64,000 bases of DNA from Actinoplanes italicus (lineage in GTDB: Bacteria; Actinomycetota; Actinomycetes; Mycobacteriales; Micromonosporaceae). Each line of letters starts with the position of its first letter. The stretch's first letter is position 1. Where the stretch lies: positions 248,001 through 312,000 of the forward strand of contig NZ_PVMZ01000007.1 of assembly GCF_003001815.1 (NCBI RefSeq), given 5' to 3'. The notes under the pieces were generated by a model. That model saw only the letters and a program-made list of their open reading frames with translations. It had not been told where the DNA came from and ran no database searches. The translations under genes were made by a program, and so were the position numbers. Of the stretch, positions 27,242 through 36,184 are shown in pieces.

Positions 27242-27258
27242 GGTTAGGCTAACCTAAC
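27242..27258. promoter_or_regulatory. DtxR/IdeR-type iron box
   Basis: GGTTAGGCTAACCTAAC matches 16 of 19 positions of the iron-box consensus when aligned over 27239-27257 (TTAGGTTAGGCTAACCTAA). It lies 47 bp upstream of the binding protein start on one side and 53 bp upstream of the permease start on the other, so one Fe-loaded repressor dimer pair could shut off both directions. Confidence 0.9.
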
Positions 27259-27310
27259 GAACCGAACGCGCGTCAACAGGATCTAGAACACCCCGGACGG
27301 GAGAACCGCA

Positions 27311-28351
27311 CTGTCCACCTACGACACCCCCCTCGACCAGGGGGTACGCACCAGCGCGCCGCCCCGGCCGGGACGGCGCGCCTCCGTACGCCTGTTCGGT
27401 TTGCTCCTCGCCCTTCTGGTCCTCGCCGCGGTGCTGGTCCTGAGCATCGGGCTCGGCGCCCGATTCCTCTCCCCCGGTGAGGTGTGGGCCGGGCTGTGGG
27501 ACTCGTCCTCCGCCTACTACCACATCGTTCACGACAGCCGGCTGCCGCGGACGCTGCTCGGCCTGATGGTCGGCACGGCGCTCGGACTCGCCGGCGCGAT
27601 CATGCAGGCGCTGACGCGTAACCCACTCGCCGACCCGGGCCTGCTCGGCATCAACGCCGGCGCCTCGGCGGCGGTGGCCACCGCGGCGGTCTTCTTCGGC
27701 GTCGGGACCTTCTTCGGGTACGTGTGGTTCGCGCTCGCCGGTGCCGCGATCGTCACGGCCATGGTGTACGCGGTGGGCGGCGGCCGCTCGGCGACACCGG
27801 CCCGCCTGGCGCTGGCCGGAGCCGCGCTCAACGCCACACTTCTCTCCTATGTGTCCGCCGTGCTGCTCGGCGACACGCAGGCCATCGACCGGATGAAGTT
27901 CTGGACCGCCGGTTCGCTGGCCAGCGCCGACTTCGCCACCGTCGAGCGGCTGCTGCCGTTCTTCGCGGCCGGGCTGGCGACGGGACTGCTGGCGGCCCGG
28001 CCGCTGAACGCGCTGTCGCTCGGTGACGACGCGGCCCGCGCCCTGGGCGCCCGGCCCGCGGTCATCCGCACCGCGGTGATCGTGGCGGTCACCCTGCTCT
28101 GCGGCAGCGCGACCGCGGCGTGCGGCCCGATCGTCTTCGTCGGCCTGCTCATCCCGCACATGGTCCGCCCGTTCACCGGGCCGGATCTGCGGTGGATGCT
28201 GCCGTACACGGCGGTGCTGGCGCCGGTGCTGCTGCTCGGCGCCGATGTGCTCGGCCGTGTTCTCGGCAGCCCTGGTGAGCTGCAGGTCGGCACGGTCACC
28301 GCGGTCGTCGGCGGCCCCCTGTTCCTCTATCTCGTGCGAGCCGCCAAATGA
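27311..28351 (+). CDS. Siderophore importer permease 1 (FecCD type), probable CTG start
   Basis: A 346-residue permease with about nine to ten helices; NPLADPGLLGINAGASAAV and GPIVFVGLLIPHMVRPF are FecCD hallmarks. In this frame no ATG or GTG exists between the in-frame TAG at 27284 and the first helix. A CTG at 27311 stands 8 bp after the good Shine-Dalgarno-like GGACGGGAG and yields a plausible cytoplasmic N-terminus (STYDTPLDQGVRT), while the next candidate, TTG 27401, would start inside the first helix. I therefore call CTG. Stop overlaps permease 2 as ATGA. Confidence 0.88.
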   Translation: MSTYDTPLDQGVRTSAPPRPGRRASVRLFGLLLALLVLAAVLVLSIGLGARFLSPGEVWAGLWDSSSAYYHIVHDSRLPRTLLGLMVGTALGLAGAIMQALTRNPLADPGLLGINAGASAAVATAAVFFGVGTFFGYVWFALAGAAIVTAMVYAVGGGRSATPARLALAGAALNATLLSYVSAVLLGDTQAIDRMKFWTAGSLASADFATVERLLPFFAAGLATGLLAARPLNALSLGDDAARALGARPAVIRTAVIVAVTLLCGSATAACGPIVFVGLLIPHMVRPFTGPDLRWMLPYTAVLAPVLLLGADVLGRVLGSPGELQVGTVTAVVGGPLFLYLVRAAK

Positions 28352-29388
28352 CCGCCGTCCTGGAGAAGCGCACCGCCCGCCCGATCGGCCGGAAGGCGGG
28401 CGTCCGGCCCCGGGCCGTGGTCGTCGGGCTGATCGCGGTGCTCGGCACGTTCGTGGTGAGCGTGTTCAGCCTCGGCACCGGCGACTTCGACATCGCCCCG
28501 GCCGATGTGGTGACGACCCTGTTCGGCGAGGGCAACCCGGCCCACGAGTTCATCATCGGTGAGCTGCGGCTCCCCCGGCTGATCACCGCGATCGCCGTCG
28601 GCGCCGCCCTGGCCGCCGGTGGCGCGGTCTTCCAGTCGCTGGTCCGCAACCCGCTGGGCAGCCCGGACATGCTCGGCGTCACGAACGGCGCGAGCACCGC
28701 GGCGCTCACCGTGATCATCCTCGGCGGCACCAGCACCCAGCTGTCGATCGCCGCGGTCCTCGGCGGGCTGGGCGCCACGCTGCTGATCCAGCTGATCGCC
28801 GGCCGGGCCCTGCACGGTTTCCGCTTCATCCTGGTCGGCATCGGCATGGCGGCGATCCTCACCGGCATCAGCGGTTACCTGCTGACCCGTGGTGTCCAGA
28901 TGGAGAACGCCCGTGCGCTGCTCTGGCTCACCGGCAGCCTCGACGGACGCGACTGGGGTCAGGCGAAGCCGATGCTCGTGGTCCTGGCGATCGTGGTCCC
29001 GGTTCTGCTGCTGGCCTGCGGTCCGGGTCTGAAGATCCTGGAGATGGGCGACGACTCGGCGTCCGCGCTGGGCGTGCCCGTGCCGCTGCTGCGCAACGGC
29101 GCGCTGCTGTCGGCCGCGCTGCTCGTGTCGTTCGCGGCGGCCAGCGCAGGGCCGGTGAACTTCGTCGCGCTGATCGCCCCGCACCTGGCCAAGCGCCTCA
29201 CCCGGGCGCCGGGTCCGAACCTGCTGCCGTCGATCGCGGTCGGCACGCTCCTGCTGACCGGCGCCGACTTCGCCGCCCAGCATCTGCTGCAGGAGCGGAC
29301 ACTGCCGGTCGGTGTGGTCACCGGCCTGGTCGGCGGCGGATACCTGGTCTGGCTGCTCACCACCGAACGCCGGGCCGGCCGGATTTGA
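28348..29388 (+). CDS. Siderophore importer permease 2 (FecCD type)
   Basis: A 346-residue membrane permease, partner of permease 1. Hallmarks: LRLPRLITAIAVGAALAAGG, RNPLGSPDMLGVTNGAST, and GPVNFVALIAPHLAKRL near residue 270. About nine helices. ATG 28348 overlaps the permease 1 stop by 4 bp; its own stop overlaps TTG 29385 of an extended ATPase frame. Part of the iron-regulated importer. Confidence 0.92.
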   Translation: MTAVLEKRTARPIGRKAGVRPRAVVVGLIAVLGTFVVSVFSLGTGDFDIAPADVVTTLFGEGNPAHEFIIGELRLPRLITAIAVGAALAAGGAVFQSLVRNPLGSPDMLGVTNGASTAALTVIILGGTSTQLSIAAVLGGLGATLLIQLIAGRALHGFRFILVGIGMAAILTGISGYLLTRGVQMENARALLWLTGSLDGRDWGQAKPMLVVLAIVVPVLLLACGPGLKILEMGDDSASALGVPVPLLRNGALLSAALLVSFAAASAGPVNFVALIAPHLAKRLTRAPGPNLLPSIAVGTLLLTGADFAAQHLLQERTLPVGVVTGLVGGGYLVWLLTTERRAGRI

Positions 29389-29411
29389 CGAACACAGCAA
29401 CGGGAGAAGAG

Positions 29412-30230
29412 ATGACCGGTCAGACGCCTCGGCTCAGCGGGAACGGGATGACGCTCGCGTACGACAAGCGGGTCATCGCCGAAGAGCTGAGCGTCGAGAT
29501 CCCGGACGGCTCGTTCACGGTGATCATCGGCCCCAACGCATGCGGCAAGTCGACCCTGCTCCGGGCGCTGTCCCGGCTGCTCAAGCCGTCCACCGGCGCG
29601 GTCCTGCTGGACGGCAGGGACGTGCACTCGCAGCCGACGCGCACGGTCGCCAAGACGATAGGGCTGCTGCCGCAGTCGTCGACCGCGCCGGACGGCATCA
29701 CGGTGGCCGAACTGGTGGCCCGTGGCCGCTACCCGCACCAGAGCATCCTGCGCCGCTGGTCGGCCGAGGACGAGCGGGTCGTCACCGAGTCGATGGAGGC
29801 GACCGGGGTGGCCGACCTGGCCGACCGGCACGTCGACGAGCTCTCCGGCGGCCAGCGGCAGCGGGTGTGGCTGGCCATGGCGCTGGCCCAGCAGACGCCG
29901 CTGCTGCTGCTCGACGAGCCGACCACCTACCTGGACATCGCGCACCAGATCGAGGTGCTCGACCTCTGCGCCGAACTGCACGAGCGCCAGGGCCGGACGC
30001 TGGTGGCGGTGCTGCACGACCTCAACCACGCGGCCCGGTACGCCAGCCACCTGATCGCCATGAAGTCGGGGAGGGTGGCCCGCTGCGGGCAGCCCGGTGA
30101 CGTCCTCACCGCCGAACTTGTCGAGGAGGTGTTCGGGCTGCCGTGCCGGGTGATCGACGACCCGGAGACCGGCACACCGCTGGTCGTCCCAGCGGCGCGC
30201 CGCCTGGCCACTTCCCCTCAGCAGGTCTGA
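29412..30230 (+). CDS. Siderophore importer ATPase (FepC/FecE type)
   Basis: A 272-residue ATPase. Walker A GPNACGKSTLLRAL near residue 42, Q-loop GLLPQSS, signature LSGGQRQRVWLAMAL near 146, Walker B LLLDEPTTYLDI, H-loop AVLHDLNHAARYA, all typical for iron-chelate importers. ATG 29412 has GGGAGAAG just upstream; a TTG at 29385 is an alternative. Ends 1 bp before the converging L-2-hydroxyglutarate oxidase stop. Confidence 0.93.
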   Translation: MTGQTPRLSGNGMTLAYDKRVIAEELSVEIPDGSFTVIIGPNACGKSTLLRALSRLLKPSTGAVLLDGRDVHSQPTRTVAKTIGLLPQSSTAPDGITVAELVARGRYPHQSILRRWSAEDERVVTESMEATGVADLADRHVDELSGGQRQRVWLAMALAQQTPLLLLDEPTTYLDIAHQIEVLDLCAELHERQGRTLVAVLHDLNHAARYASHLIAMKSGRVARCGQPGDVLTAELVEEVFGLPCRVIDDPETGTPLVVPAARRLATSPQQV

Positions 30231-30231
30231 T

Positions 30232-31425
30232 TCACTCGAATACCTGCCCCACCACGTGCTCGGCGATCGCCAGGGAGGACGTCGCGGCGGGTGAGGGCGC
30301 GTTGCGTACGGCCGTGATCGGACCCAGCCGGTGGATCCGGAAGTCGTCGACGAGGCTGCCGTCACGGTCCAGTGCCTGCGCGCGCACCCCGGCGCCGGCC
30401 CGGTACACGTCGTCGGCGCCGATCTCCGGGACGTACCGCATCGCCTCGGCCATGTAGCGGCTCTTGGACAGCGAGCCCCGGACCTCCTTGACACCGGTCC
30501 GCCAGTGCTTGCGGGCCATGTGCCAGGTGCCGGGCCAGGCCGCGATTCCGGCAAGATCAGGGACGGAGATTCTGGTACGGGTGTAGCCCTCCCGCGCGGT
30601 CGCCAGGACCGCGTTCGGGCCGACCTCGACAATGCCGGTGACACGGCGGGTGAAGTGCACGCCGAGGAACGGGTAGCGCGGGTCCGGAACCGGGTAGATC
30701 ATGCCCCGGACCAAATCCGCCTTCTCGTCACTGACACGCATGTACTCGCCGCGGAACGGGATGATCCGCGGCTCGGCGACATCACCGGCCAGGCGCGCGA
30801 CCCTGTCGGTGTGGATGCCGGCGCAGACGATCACCCGGTCGGCGGTGACGCTCTGCTCGCCGGACTCGATCCGGATCGAGCCGACGTTCTTCCTGATGGC
30901 GGTGACCGGGAAGTTCAGCCGTACCTCCCCGCCCGCTTTGCGGATGTCGTCGGCGAACGCCCTGGCGACACCGGGGAAATCGGTGATCGCGGTCTCCGGC
31001 GAATGCAGCGCGGCCAGTCCGGCGGCATGCGGTTCGATCTCACGGATCCCGGCCGGGTCGACCCTGCGCAATCCCGGTACGCCGTTCTCACGCGCCCGCT
31101 TCTCCAGGTCGTTCAGGCGTCCCAGTTCGTCCTCCCGGACCGCCACGACGAGTTTTCCGCATTCGTCGTACGCGATGCCGCGTTCCGAGCAGTACTCGCG
31201 CAGCAGCAGCCGCCCCCGCGTGCAGAGCTCCGCCTTCAGGCTGCCCGGTGTGTAGTAGATGCCCGCGTGCACGACACCCGAGTTGTGTCCGGTCTGGTGC
31301 TGCCCGACCTCGGACTCCTTGTCGACGACCACGACCCGGGTACCCGGCCGCCGCAACGCGATCTCGCGTCCGATGGCCAGGCCAACGATGCCGGCCCCGA
31401 CGATCCCGATGATCTCGTTCGCCAC
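30232..31425 (-). CDS. lhgO: L-2-hydroxyglutarate oxidase (LhgO-like FAD enzyme)
   Basis: A 397-residue FAD-dependent oxidoreductase. The Rossmann motif GIVGAGIVGLAIGREIALR begins at residue 7, followed by VVVVDKESEVGQHQTGHNSGVVH, distinctive for LhgO/L2HGDH, and IYYTPGSLKAELCTRG. The C-terminal GAGVRAQALDRDGSLVDDF is also diagnostic. It oxidises L-2-hydroxyglutarate to 2-oxoglutarate, a metabolite-repair reaction linked to the respiratory chain. Monocistronic, between the iron importer and the kinase operon; regulation not evident. Confidence 0.93.
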   Translation of the reverse strand: MANEIIGIVGAGIVGLAIGREIALRRPGTRVVVVDKESEVGQHQTGHNSGVVHAGIYYTPGSLKAELCTRGRLLLREYCSERGIAYDECGKLVVAVREDELGRLNDLEKRARENGVPGLRRVDPAGIREIEPHAAGLAALHSPETAITDFPGVARAFADDIRKAGGEVRLNFPVTAIRKNVGSIRIESGEQSVTADRVIVCAGIHTDRVARLAGDVAEPRIIPFRGEYMRVSDEKADLVRGMIYPVPDPRYPFLGVHFTRRVTGIVEVGPNAVLATAREGYTRTRISVPDLAGIAAWPGTWHMARKHWRTGVKEVRGSLSKSRYMAEAMRYVPEIGADDVYRAGAGVRAQALDRDGSLVDDFRIHRLGPITAVRNAPSPAATSSLAIAEHVVGQVFE

Positions 31426-31559
31426 GTGTGTCGCCTCTCTGGTGGTGCCATCCGGCGGCGGCCTCGGCTACCGGGGTGGATGACGCGGAACCTGACCCTG
31501 TTATGGAACCGCATCGTGCCTGCCCCGCCGCCGGGCAGGTAGCCCGGCAGCGGGGTATC

Positions 31560-32948
31560 TCACGCGGTCGCGGGCAGCCGGACCGTGACGACCGTGCCGT
31601 GCGGCTGGTTGGGACCCGCCGTGACGGCGCCACCGTGCTGAGCGGCGGTCTGCGCGACGATCGCCAGGCCGAGCCCGGAGCCGGGCATGGCACGGGCCGC
31701 CGGAGCGCGGTAGAAGCGGTCGAAGACGTGCGGCAGATCCTCCGCCGCGATACCCGGCCCGCTGTCGGCGACGGTCAGCACGCCACCGGCCAGACGGGTG
31801 GTGACGGTGGCGCCGGGCGGACTCCACTTGGCCGCGTTGTCCAGCACGTTCACCACCATCCGCTCCAGCTCACCGAACCGGCCCTGGACGGTCACCGGGG
31901 CCAGATCGGTGTCGAAGATCAGACCCGGCGCCCGGATCCTGACCCGGTTGATCGCGGCCGTCACCACCTCGGCGAACTCCACCTGCTCGACCGTCTCCCG
32001 GCTGCCCTCCTCACGGGACAGCTCGACCAGCTCGGTGGTGAGCGTGGCCAGCTCGCGGACCTGGGCGTCCAGGTCGTCGAGCAGTTTGACCCGCTCCTCG
32101 GGCGGCAGCCGGTGCGCCAGTTCGGGCTGGTGCTCCACCGCGAGCAGGAGCTCGACGTTCGTCCGGATGCTGGTCAGCGGGGTACGCAACTCGTGGCCGG
32201 CATCCTCCACCAGGGCCCGCTGAGACTGCCGGGACGCGTCGATGGCGGTCAGCATCGCATTCACCGAACGACCCAGACGGGCGATCTCGTCGTCGCCGGA
32301 CACCTCGATCGGCCGGGTCAGGTCCATCGACACGGCGACATCCTCGACCGCCTCTGTCAGGTGGTCGACCGGGGCCAGCCCGGCCCGTGCCACCGTGCGC
32401 CCGAGCACCGCGGCGCCCGCGATCCCGGCCGCACAACCGATCGCGAGCAGCACCGCGAACAGGGCCAGCGCCCCCTCGTCCGGCGACGGGTCGAGGCCGA
32501 CCTGCACCGCTCCCCCGCCCTCGATCGGGACGGTCAGCATCAGGTACTCACCGGGGCCGATGGTGATCTTCTCCTGCGCCTCCGGATGCCCGGCCGTGGC
32601 GATCGCGACGGCGGCGCCGGTGACCGGCAGGCGGACGGCGCTTCCACCGACCACCACGCCGCTCGGGTCGAGGATCTGCCAGCAGGGCCCGATCTCCTTG
32701 TCGTCGGGATCGGGGCGGGCGCCCTGGGCCTGCAGCCACTGCCACGGGTTCTCGGCGATGGTCCGCGCGTCGGACAGCAGCTCGGCGGAGATCTTGTTCT
32801 GCTGGATGCCGCGCACGGTCAGCCAGGCACCACCCGACACGATCAGCACGGTGGCCGCCACCGCCCCGGTCACCAGCAGCGACAGCCGGTCGTGCAGCGG
32901 TCTGCTGCGCCACCAGGCTTTCACGGAGCTCCTCCCCGGAGCACTCAC
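31560..32948 (-). CDS. HAMP sensor histidine kinase
   Basis: A 462-residue membrane kinase. Helix 1 at about 23-44 (LSLLVTGAVAATVLIVSGGAWL), extracytoplasmic sensor of about 120 residues, helix 2 near 165-187, HAMP, HisKA with His in VEDAGHELRTPLTSIR near residue 246, and HATPase (VLDNAAKWSPPG, VADSGPGIA, GLGLAIVAQTAAQHGG). GTG 32948 overlaps the regulator stop. It is the last gene of a four-gene operon with a flavin reductase and FMN-binding protein, suggesting a redox or envelope signal. Confidence 0.93.
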   Translation of the reverse strand: MSAPGRSSVKAWWRSRPLHDRLSLLVTGAVAATVLIVSGGAWLTVRGIQQNKISAELLSDARTIAENPWQWLQAQGARPDPDDKEIGPCWQILDPSGVVVGGSAVRLPVTGAAVAIATAGHPEAQEKITIGPGEYLMLTVPIEGGGAVQVGLDPSPDEGALALFAVLLAIGCAAGIAGAAVLGRTVARAGLAPVDHLTEAVEDVAVSMDLTRPIEVSGDDEIARLGRSVNAMLTAIDASRQSQRALVEDAGHELRTPLTSIRTNVELLLAVEHQPELAHRLPPEERVKLLDDLDAQVRELATLTTELVELSREEGSRETVEQVEFAEVVTAAINRVRIRAPGLIFDTDLAPVTVQGRFGELERMVVNVLDNAAKWSPPGATVTTRLAGGVLTVADSGPGIAAEDLPHVFDRFYRAPAARAMPGSGLGLAIVAQTAAQHGGAVTAGPNQPHGTVVTVRLPATA

Positions 32949-33643
32949 AGGGGCTCCTCCCGGAGCACGAAACCTACACCCCGGACCGTGTGCAGCAGCC
33001 GGGCGTCGCCGTCGGACTCCAGCTTGCGGCGCAGGTAGCCGAGGTAGACGTGCAGGCTGTTCGACTGCTCGCCGAAGTCGTAGCCCCAGACCTGCTCGAA
33101 CAGGGCGGTCCGGGACAGCACCTGCCGGGGGTGGCGCAGGAACGCCTCGAGGATGCCGAACTCGGTACGGGTCAGCTTCAGGGCGCGTTCACCCCGCCAG
33201 ACCTCCCGGGTCGCCGTGTTCATCCGTACATCGGCAAAGGTCAGAAGATCTTCAGAAGGCTCCCCGCCGGCCGTCGACACGAGCGCCGAGCGACGCAGCA
33301 GGGCCCGGATCCGGGCCAGCAACTCCTGGAGCGCGAACGGTTTGACCAGGTAGTCGTCGGCGCCCGCGTCGAGCCCCGCGACCCGGTCGCCGACGCTGTC
33401 CCGGGCGGTCAGCATCAGCACCGGCACCACCACCCCGTCGGCACGCAGCCGGCGGCACGCCTCGAGACCGTCCATCCGCGGCATGCTCACGTCGAGGACC
33501 ACCGCGTCCGGCTCGCCGGCCCGCACCACGTCGAGGGCGGCAAGACCGTCAGCGGCGGTCTCGACCTGGTAGCCCTCGAAGCGCAGGGTCCGGCCGAGCG
33601 AGTCACGCACGGCCGCGTCGTCCTCCACCACCAGGATCCGCAT
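32945..33643 (-). CDS. OmpR/PhoB-type response regulator (MprA-like)
   Basis: A 232-residue regulator. Receiver MRILVVEDDAAVRDSLGRT, phosphoacceptor Asp in AVVLDVSMPRMDGLEA near residue 51, Lys in DYLVKPFALQELLARIRALL; then a winged helix with LKLTRTEFGILEAFLRHPRQVLSR and YLGYLRRKLE. ATG 33643 is chosen; an ATG at 33652 adds three residues and would overlap the FMN-binding gene stop. It is coupled to the kinase downstream. Direct TTCTAAG repeats before the operon (35454-35493) are its probable own binding site. Confidence 0.94.
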   Translation of the reverse strand: MRILVVEDDAAVRDSLGRTLRFEGYQVETAADGLAALDVVRAGEPDAVVLDVSMPRMDGLEACRRLRADGVVVPVLMLTARDSVGDRVAGLDAGADDYLVKPFALQELLARIRALLRRSALVSTAGGEPSEDLLTFADVRMNTATREVWRGERALKLTRTEFGILEAFLRHPRQVLSRTALFEQVWGYDFGEQSNSLHVYLGYLRRKLESDGDARLLHTVRGVGFVLREEPL

Positions 33644-33651
33644 GAGGTCCA

Positions 33652-34053
33652 TTAAAGCCGGGCGGCGTCGATCGCCGACTGCAGTGACTGCTTGTAGCCG
33701 CCACTGGTGTAGGTCGCTCCGGACACCGAGTCGATGTCCGCGCCCTGTGCCGCCAGGGTGGCCTCGATCAGCTGCGGAAGGGCCCGCGCGCTGATCTCGT
33801 CGTGCCGCTGCCCGCCGGTCGGATGGACGGGCACGCTGACCGAGGTGATCTTCCCGTCGGCGACGGTGATCACCACCTGGACGTCGCCCTCCTCGGTCCG
33901 CACGGTTTCGCCGGTGTAGGTCTGGCCCTCCCCTGCCGGAGTCGCCGCGACGGTGGTGGCGGGAGCGGCGGTGAGACCGGTGCTGGTGCGGTAGCCGAAC
34001 AGCAGCACGAGCGCCGCCACGGTGGAGAGCAGCCACAGGCTGATACGTCGCAT
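33652..34053 (-). CDS. FMN-binding domain protein (RnfG/NqrC-like)
   Basis: A 133-residue exported or membrane-anchored protein. An N-terminal helix (LWLLSTVAALVLLFGY) is followed by an FMN-binding domain. The flavinylation motif SGATYTSGGYKQSLQ is near residue 113; the second Thr of the SGATYT segment would carry covalent FMN after ApbE action. No apbE gene is in the window. It lies between the transmembrane reductase and the two-component system, so it probably shuttles electrons from the reductase outside the membrane. Confidence 0.9.
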   Translation of the reverse strand: MRRISLWLLSTVAALVLLFGYRTSTGLTAAPATTVAATPAGEGQTYTGETVRTEEGDVQVVITVADGKITSVSVPVHPTGGQRHDEISARALPQLIEATLAAQGADIDSVSGATYTSGGYKQSLQSAIDAARL

Positions 34054-34064
34054 CGGAATCCCCC

Positions 34065-35432
34065 TTACCAGGCGAAGAGCTCGGTGTGGACACGGTCGGC
34101 GGGAACCCCGGCCGCGATCGCCGCGGCGCGGGCCGTCGCGGCCCATTCCTCGGGGCCGCAGATGTAGACGCGGGACTCGGCGATCTGAGGCGCCACCTGC
34201 CGCAACGCCTCGGCGTCGCCGGTGCCGGCCAGTTCGCCGGGCAGCCAGGAGGCGCTGCGGGCCCGGGGCCCGGTCAGCGGCACGATCCGTACGCCGCGCC
34301 GGGCCTCGAACCACTCCAGCTCGCTACGGAACGCCAGGTCGGCCTCGGTGCGGGCCCGATAGACGAGGGTGGCGTCACCGTCGCGGTACGGCAGCTCGCC
34401 GAGCAGCGACAGCAGCGGGGTGATGCCGATACCGCAGGCCATCAGCACGACCGGCTCCCCGGCGTACGACTCACCGGTCAGTTTTCCGTACGGGCCCTCG
34501 AACAGCACGCGGGTGCCGGGCTCGAGCCGGGCGACGCGGGAGCTGCCGTCGCCGGAGTCCTTCACGGTGATCCGCAGCGTGTCGCCGTGCGGCGTGGCGG
34601 ACAGCGAGAACGGGTTGGCGCGCGTCCAGCCGGGGCCGTCCAGGAAGCGCCATCCGAAGAACTGCCCGGCCCGGACGGGCAGCTCGGCGAGCCGGTCACC
34701 GGTCAGATAAACCGAGGTCAGACCCGGCCCTTCGGCGACCACGCGGCTCACCGTCAGGCGGTGCTTACGGTTGCGCAAGACCGGCAACCCGATGCGGTAC
34801 GCGAGGACTGCACCGGCCGCGGCCAGGTAGAGGGCCCACCAGTAGGCGCGGGCCCAGGCCGTGCCGGTGAAGTCGGCGCCGGTCCAGATCTGGTGCGGCA
34901 GCGCGAGCCCGACGCCCAGGTAGGCGTAGAGGTGCAGCAGGTGCCAGGACTCGTAGCGCAGCTTTCTCCGGGCCGCCCGGATCGAGGTGGCCACCACCAT
35001 GACCAGCGCGAGCGCGCCCGCGGCGGCGAGCAGCATGCCGGGGTACGTCCAGATCAGGTCCCACAGCGTGACGAAGAAGTTCGCACCGGCCGCGTATCCG
35101 CCGGTGATGGTCACGATGTGCAGGACCATCAGCCAGAACGAGGTGAACCCGGTCCACCGGTGCCAGCGGGCCAGCCGGTCCTGCCCGAAGGCGCGTTCGA
35201 CGACCGGGATCCGGGCCATCAGCAGCACCTGGATCAGCAGCAGGTCGGAGGCGTACAGGCCGGTGAGGCGGCCGATCGCGGTGATCGCGTCGCCACTGGT
35301 GAGGTCCGACAGGCCGCCGTTGCCCACCCAGAGCCCGGTCACGATCAGCAGGCTCAGTGCGGCGGCGGTCGTTCCCACGCCGGGCGTGGCCCGGCGTGGG
35401 AGTTGAACAGCGGGCGCAACGGTAACGGTCAT
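34065..35432 (-). CDS. Transmembrane ferric reductase-like flavoprotein
   Basis: A 455-residue protein with about six helices (residues 20-215) and a cytosolic flavodoxin-reductase module. Helices hold paired His residues suited to haem (RWHRWTGFTSFWLMVLH; SWHLLHLYAYLG). The FAD part reads RAGQFFGWRF and NPFSLSATPHG; the NAD(P) part MACGIGITPLLSLLGEL; the tail RVYICGPEEWA. It transfers electrons from NAD(P)H through FAD and haem across the membrane. First gene of the operon with FMN-binding protein, regulator and kinase. The electron acceptor, iron or other, is not shown. Confidence 0.9.
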   Translation of the reverse strand: MTVTVAPAVQLPRRATPGVGTTAAALSLLIVTGLWVGNGGLSDLTSGDAITAIGRLTGLYASDLLLIQVLLMARIPVVERAFGQDRLARWHRWTGFTSFWLMVLHIVTITGGYAAGANFFVTLWDLIWTYPGMLLAAAGALALVMVVATSIRAARRKLRYESWHLLHLYAYLGVGLALPHQIWTGADFTGTAWARAYWWALYLAAAGAVLAYRIGLPVLRNRKHRLTVSRVVAEGPGLTSVYLTGDRLAELPVRAGQFFGWRFLDGPGWTRANPFSLSATPHGDTLRITVKDSGDGSSRVARLEPGTRVLFEGPYGKLTGESYAGEPVVLMACGIGITPLLSLLGELPYRDGDATLVYRARTEADLAFRSELEWFEARRGVRIVPLTGPRARSASWLPGELAGTGDAEALRQVAPQIAESRVYICGPEEWAATARAAAIAAGVPADRVHTELFAW

Positions 35433-35453
35433 GGGGGCAACCCTGGCGCGATC

Positions 35454-35493
35454 TTCTAAGACCCCGCTGGACTGTTTCTAAGGGTCTGCTAAG
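35454..35493 (-). promoter_or_regulatory. Direct repeats likely bound by the OmpR-type regulator
   Basis: TTCTAAG occurs at 35454-35460 and 35476-35482 (22-bp spacing), with TGCTAAG at 35487-35493 (11 bp further). Spacing in helical turns just before the reductase start (35432) is typical of tandem OmpR-family sites. The role is inferred. Confidence 0.55.
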
Positions 35494-35611
35494 AGCCGTG
35501 CCGGTGTGACGGCGGACTCACGTGATCGCCATAGAGGGCTCACAGGATGCGGACAGCGACGTCCGGCGGAATGGAAACACCTGATGAACGCCACCTGAAG
35601 GAAGCCCTCCT

Positions 35612-36184
35612 GTGACCACGTTGCTCGCCGTCGCCGCGGATCTCATCGCGATCGCCGTCCTCACGTTCGGTGTCTACTTCCCCCGCCACCGGCGGCGGGA
35701 CCTGGTCGCCGCCTTCCTCGGAGTGAACATCGGCGTCCTGGCGGTCGCCAGCGTCCTCGGTTCCTCGACGGTGGGCGCGGGGCTGGGGCTCGGGCTGTTC
35801 GGCGTCCTGTCGATCATCCGGCTCCGCTCCGACGAGATCAGCCAGCACGAGATCGCGTACTACTTCGCGGCCCTCGCGCTGGGCCTGATCGCCGGTCTCG
35901 GCGACGTGATGGACGCGCTGCACCTGGGTCTCATGGCGCTGGTCGTGGCCGCTCTCTTCGTCGGCGACCACCCGGCGCTGTTCCGCCGGCACCGCAATCA
36001 GCTGATCCGGCTCGACGTCGCCTACACCGACGAGGACACGTTGCGCGCCCATCTCGAGACGATGCTCGGCGGGCGGGTCACCAACGTGATCGTCAAGCAG
36101 ATCGACATGGTCAACGACAGCACGCTCGTCGAGGTCCGTCACGTGGCCCCGGCGTCGCGCCTGGAGAGGGCCGGCGCCCGATGA
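35612..36184 (+). CDS. DUF4956 membrane protein
   Basis: A 190-residue protein with four to five helices in its first 125 residues (LLAVAADLIAIAVLTFGVYF, AFLGVNIGVLAVASVLG, LGLGLFGVLSIIRLRSDEI, YYFAALALGLIAGLGDVM, LGLMALVVAALFV) and a soluble C-terminal domain (RLDVAYTDEDTLRAHLETML). The segment GLFGVLSIIRLRSDEISQHEI is the DUF4956 hallmark. GTG 35612 begins the family N-terminus. The stop overlaps the VTC gene ATG. DUF4956 and VTC genes are recurrent neighbours in bacteria, often with surface proteins. Confidence 0.9.
   Translation: MTTLLAVAADLIAIAVLTFGVYFPRHRRRDLVAAFLGVNIGVLAVASVLGSSTVGAGLGLGLFGVLSIIRLRSDEISQHEIAYYFAALALGLIAGLGDVMDALHLGLMALVVAALFVGDHPALFRRHRNQLIRLDVAYTDEDTLRAHLETMLGGRVTNVIVKQIDMVNDSTLVEVRHVAPASRLERAGAR

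Noticed and set aside
27254..28159. 301-codon minus-strand frame opposite the siderophore permease
   Set aside because: It runs antisense to FecCD hallmarks and is Arg/Glu/Gln-rich without motif.
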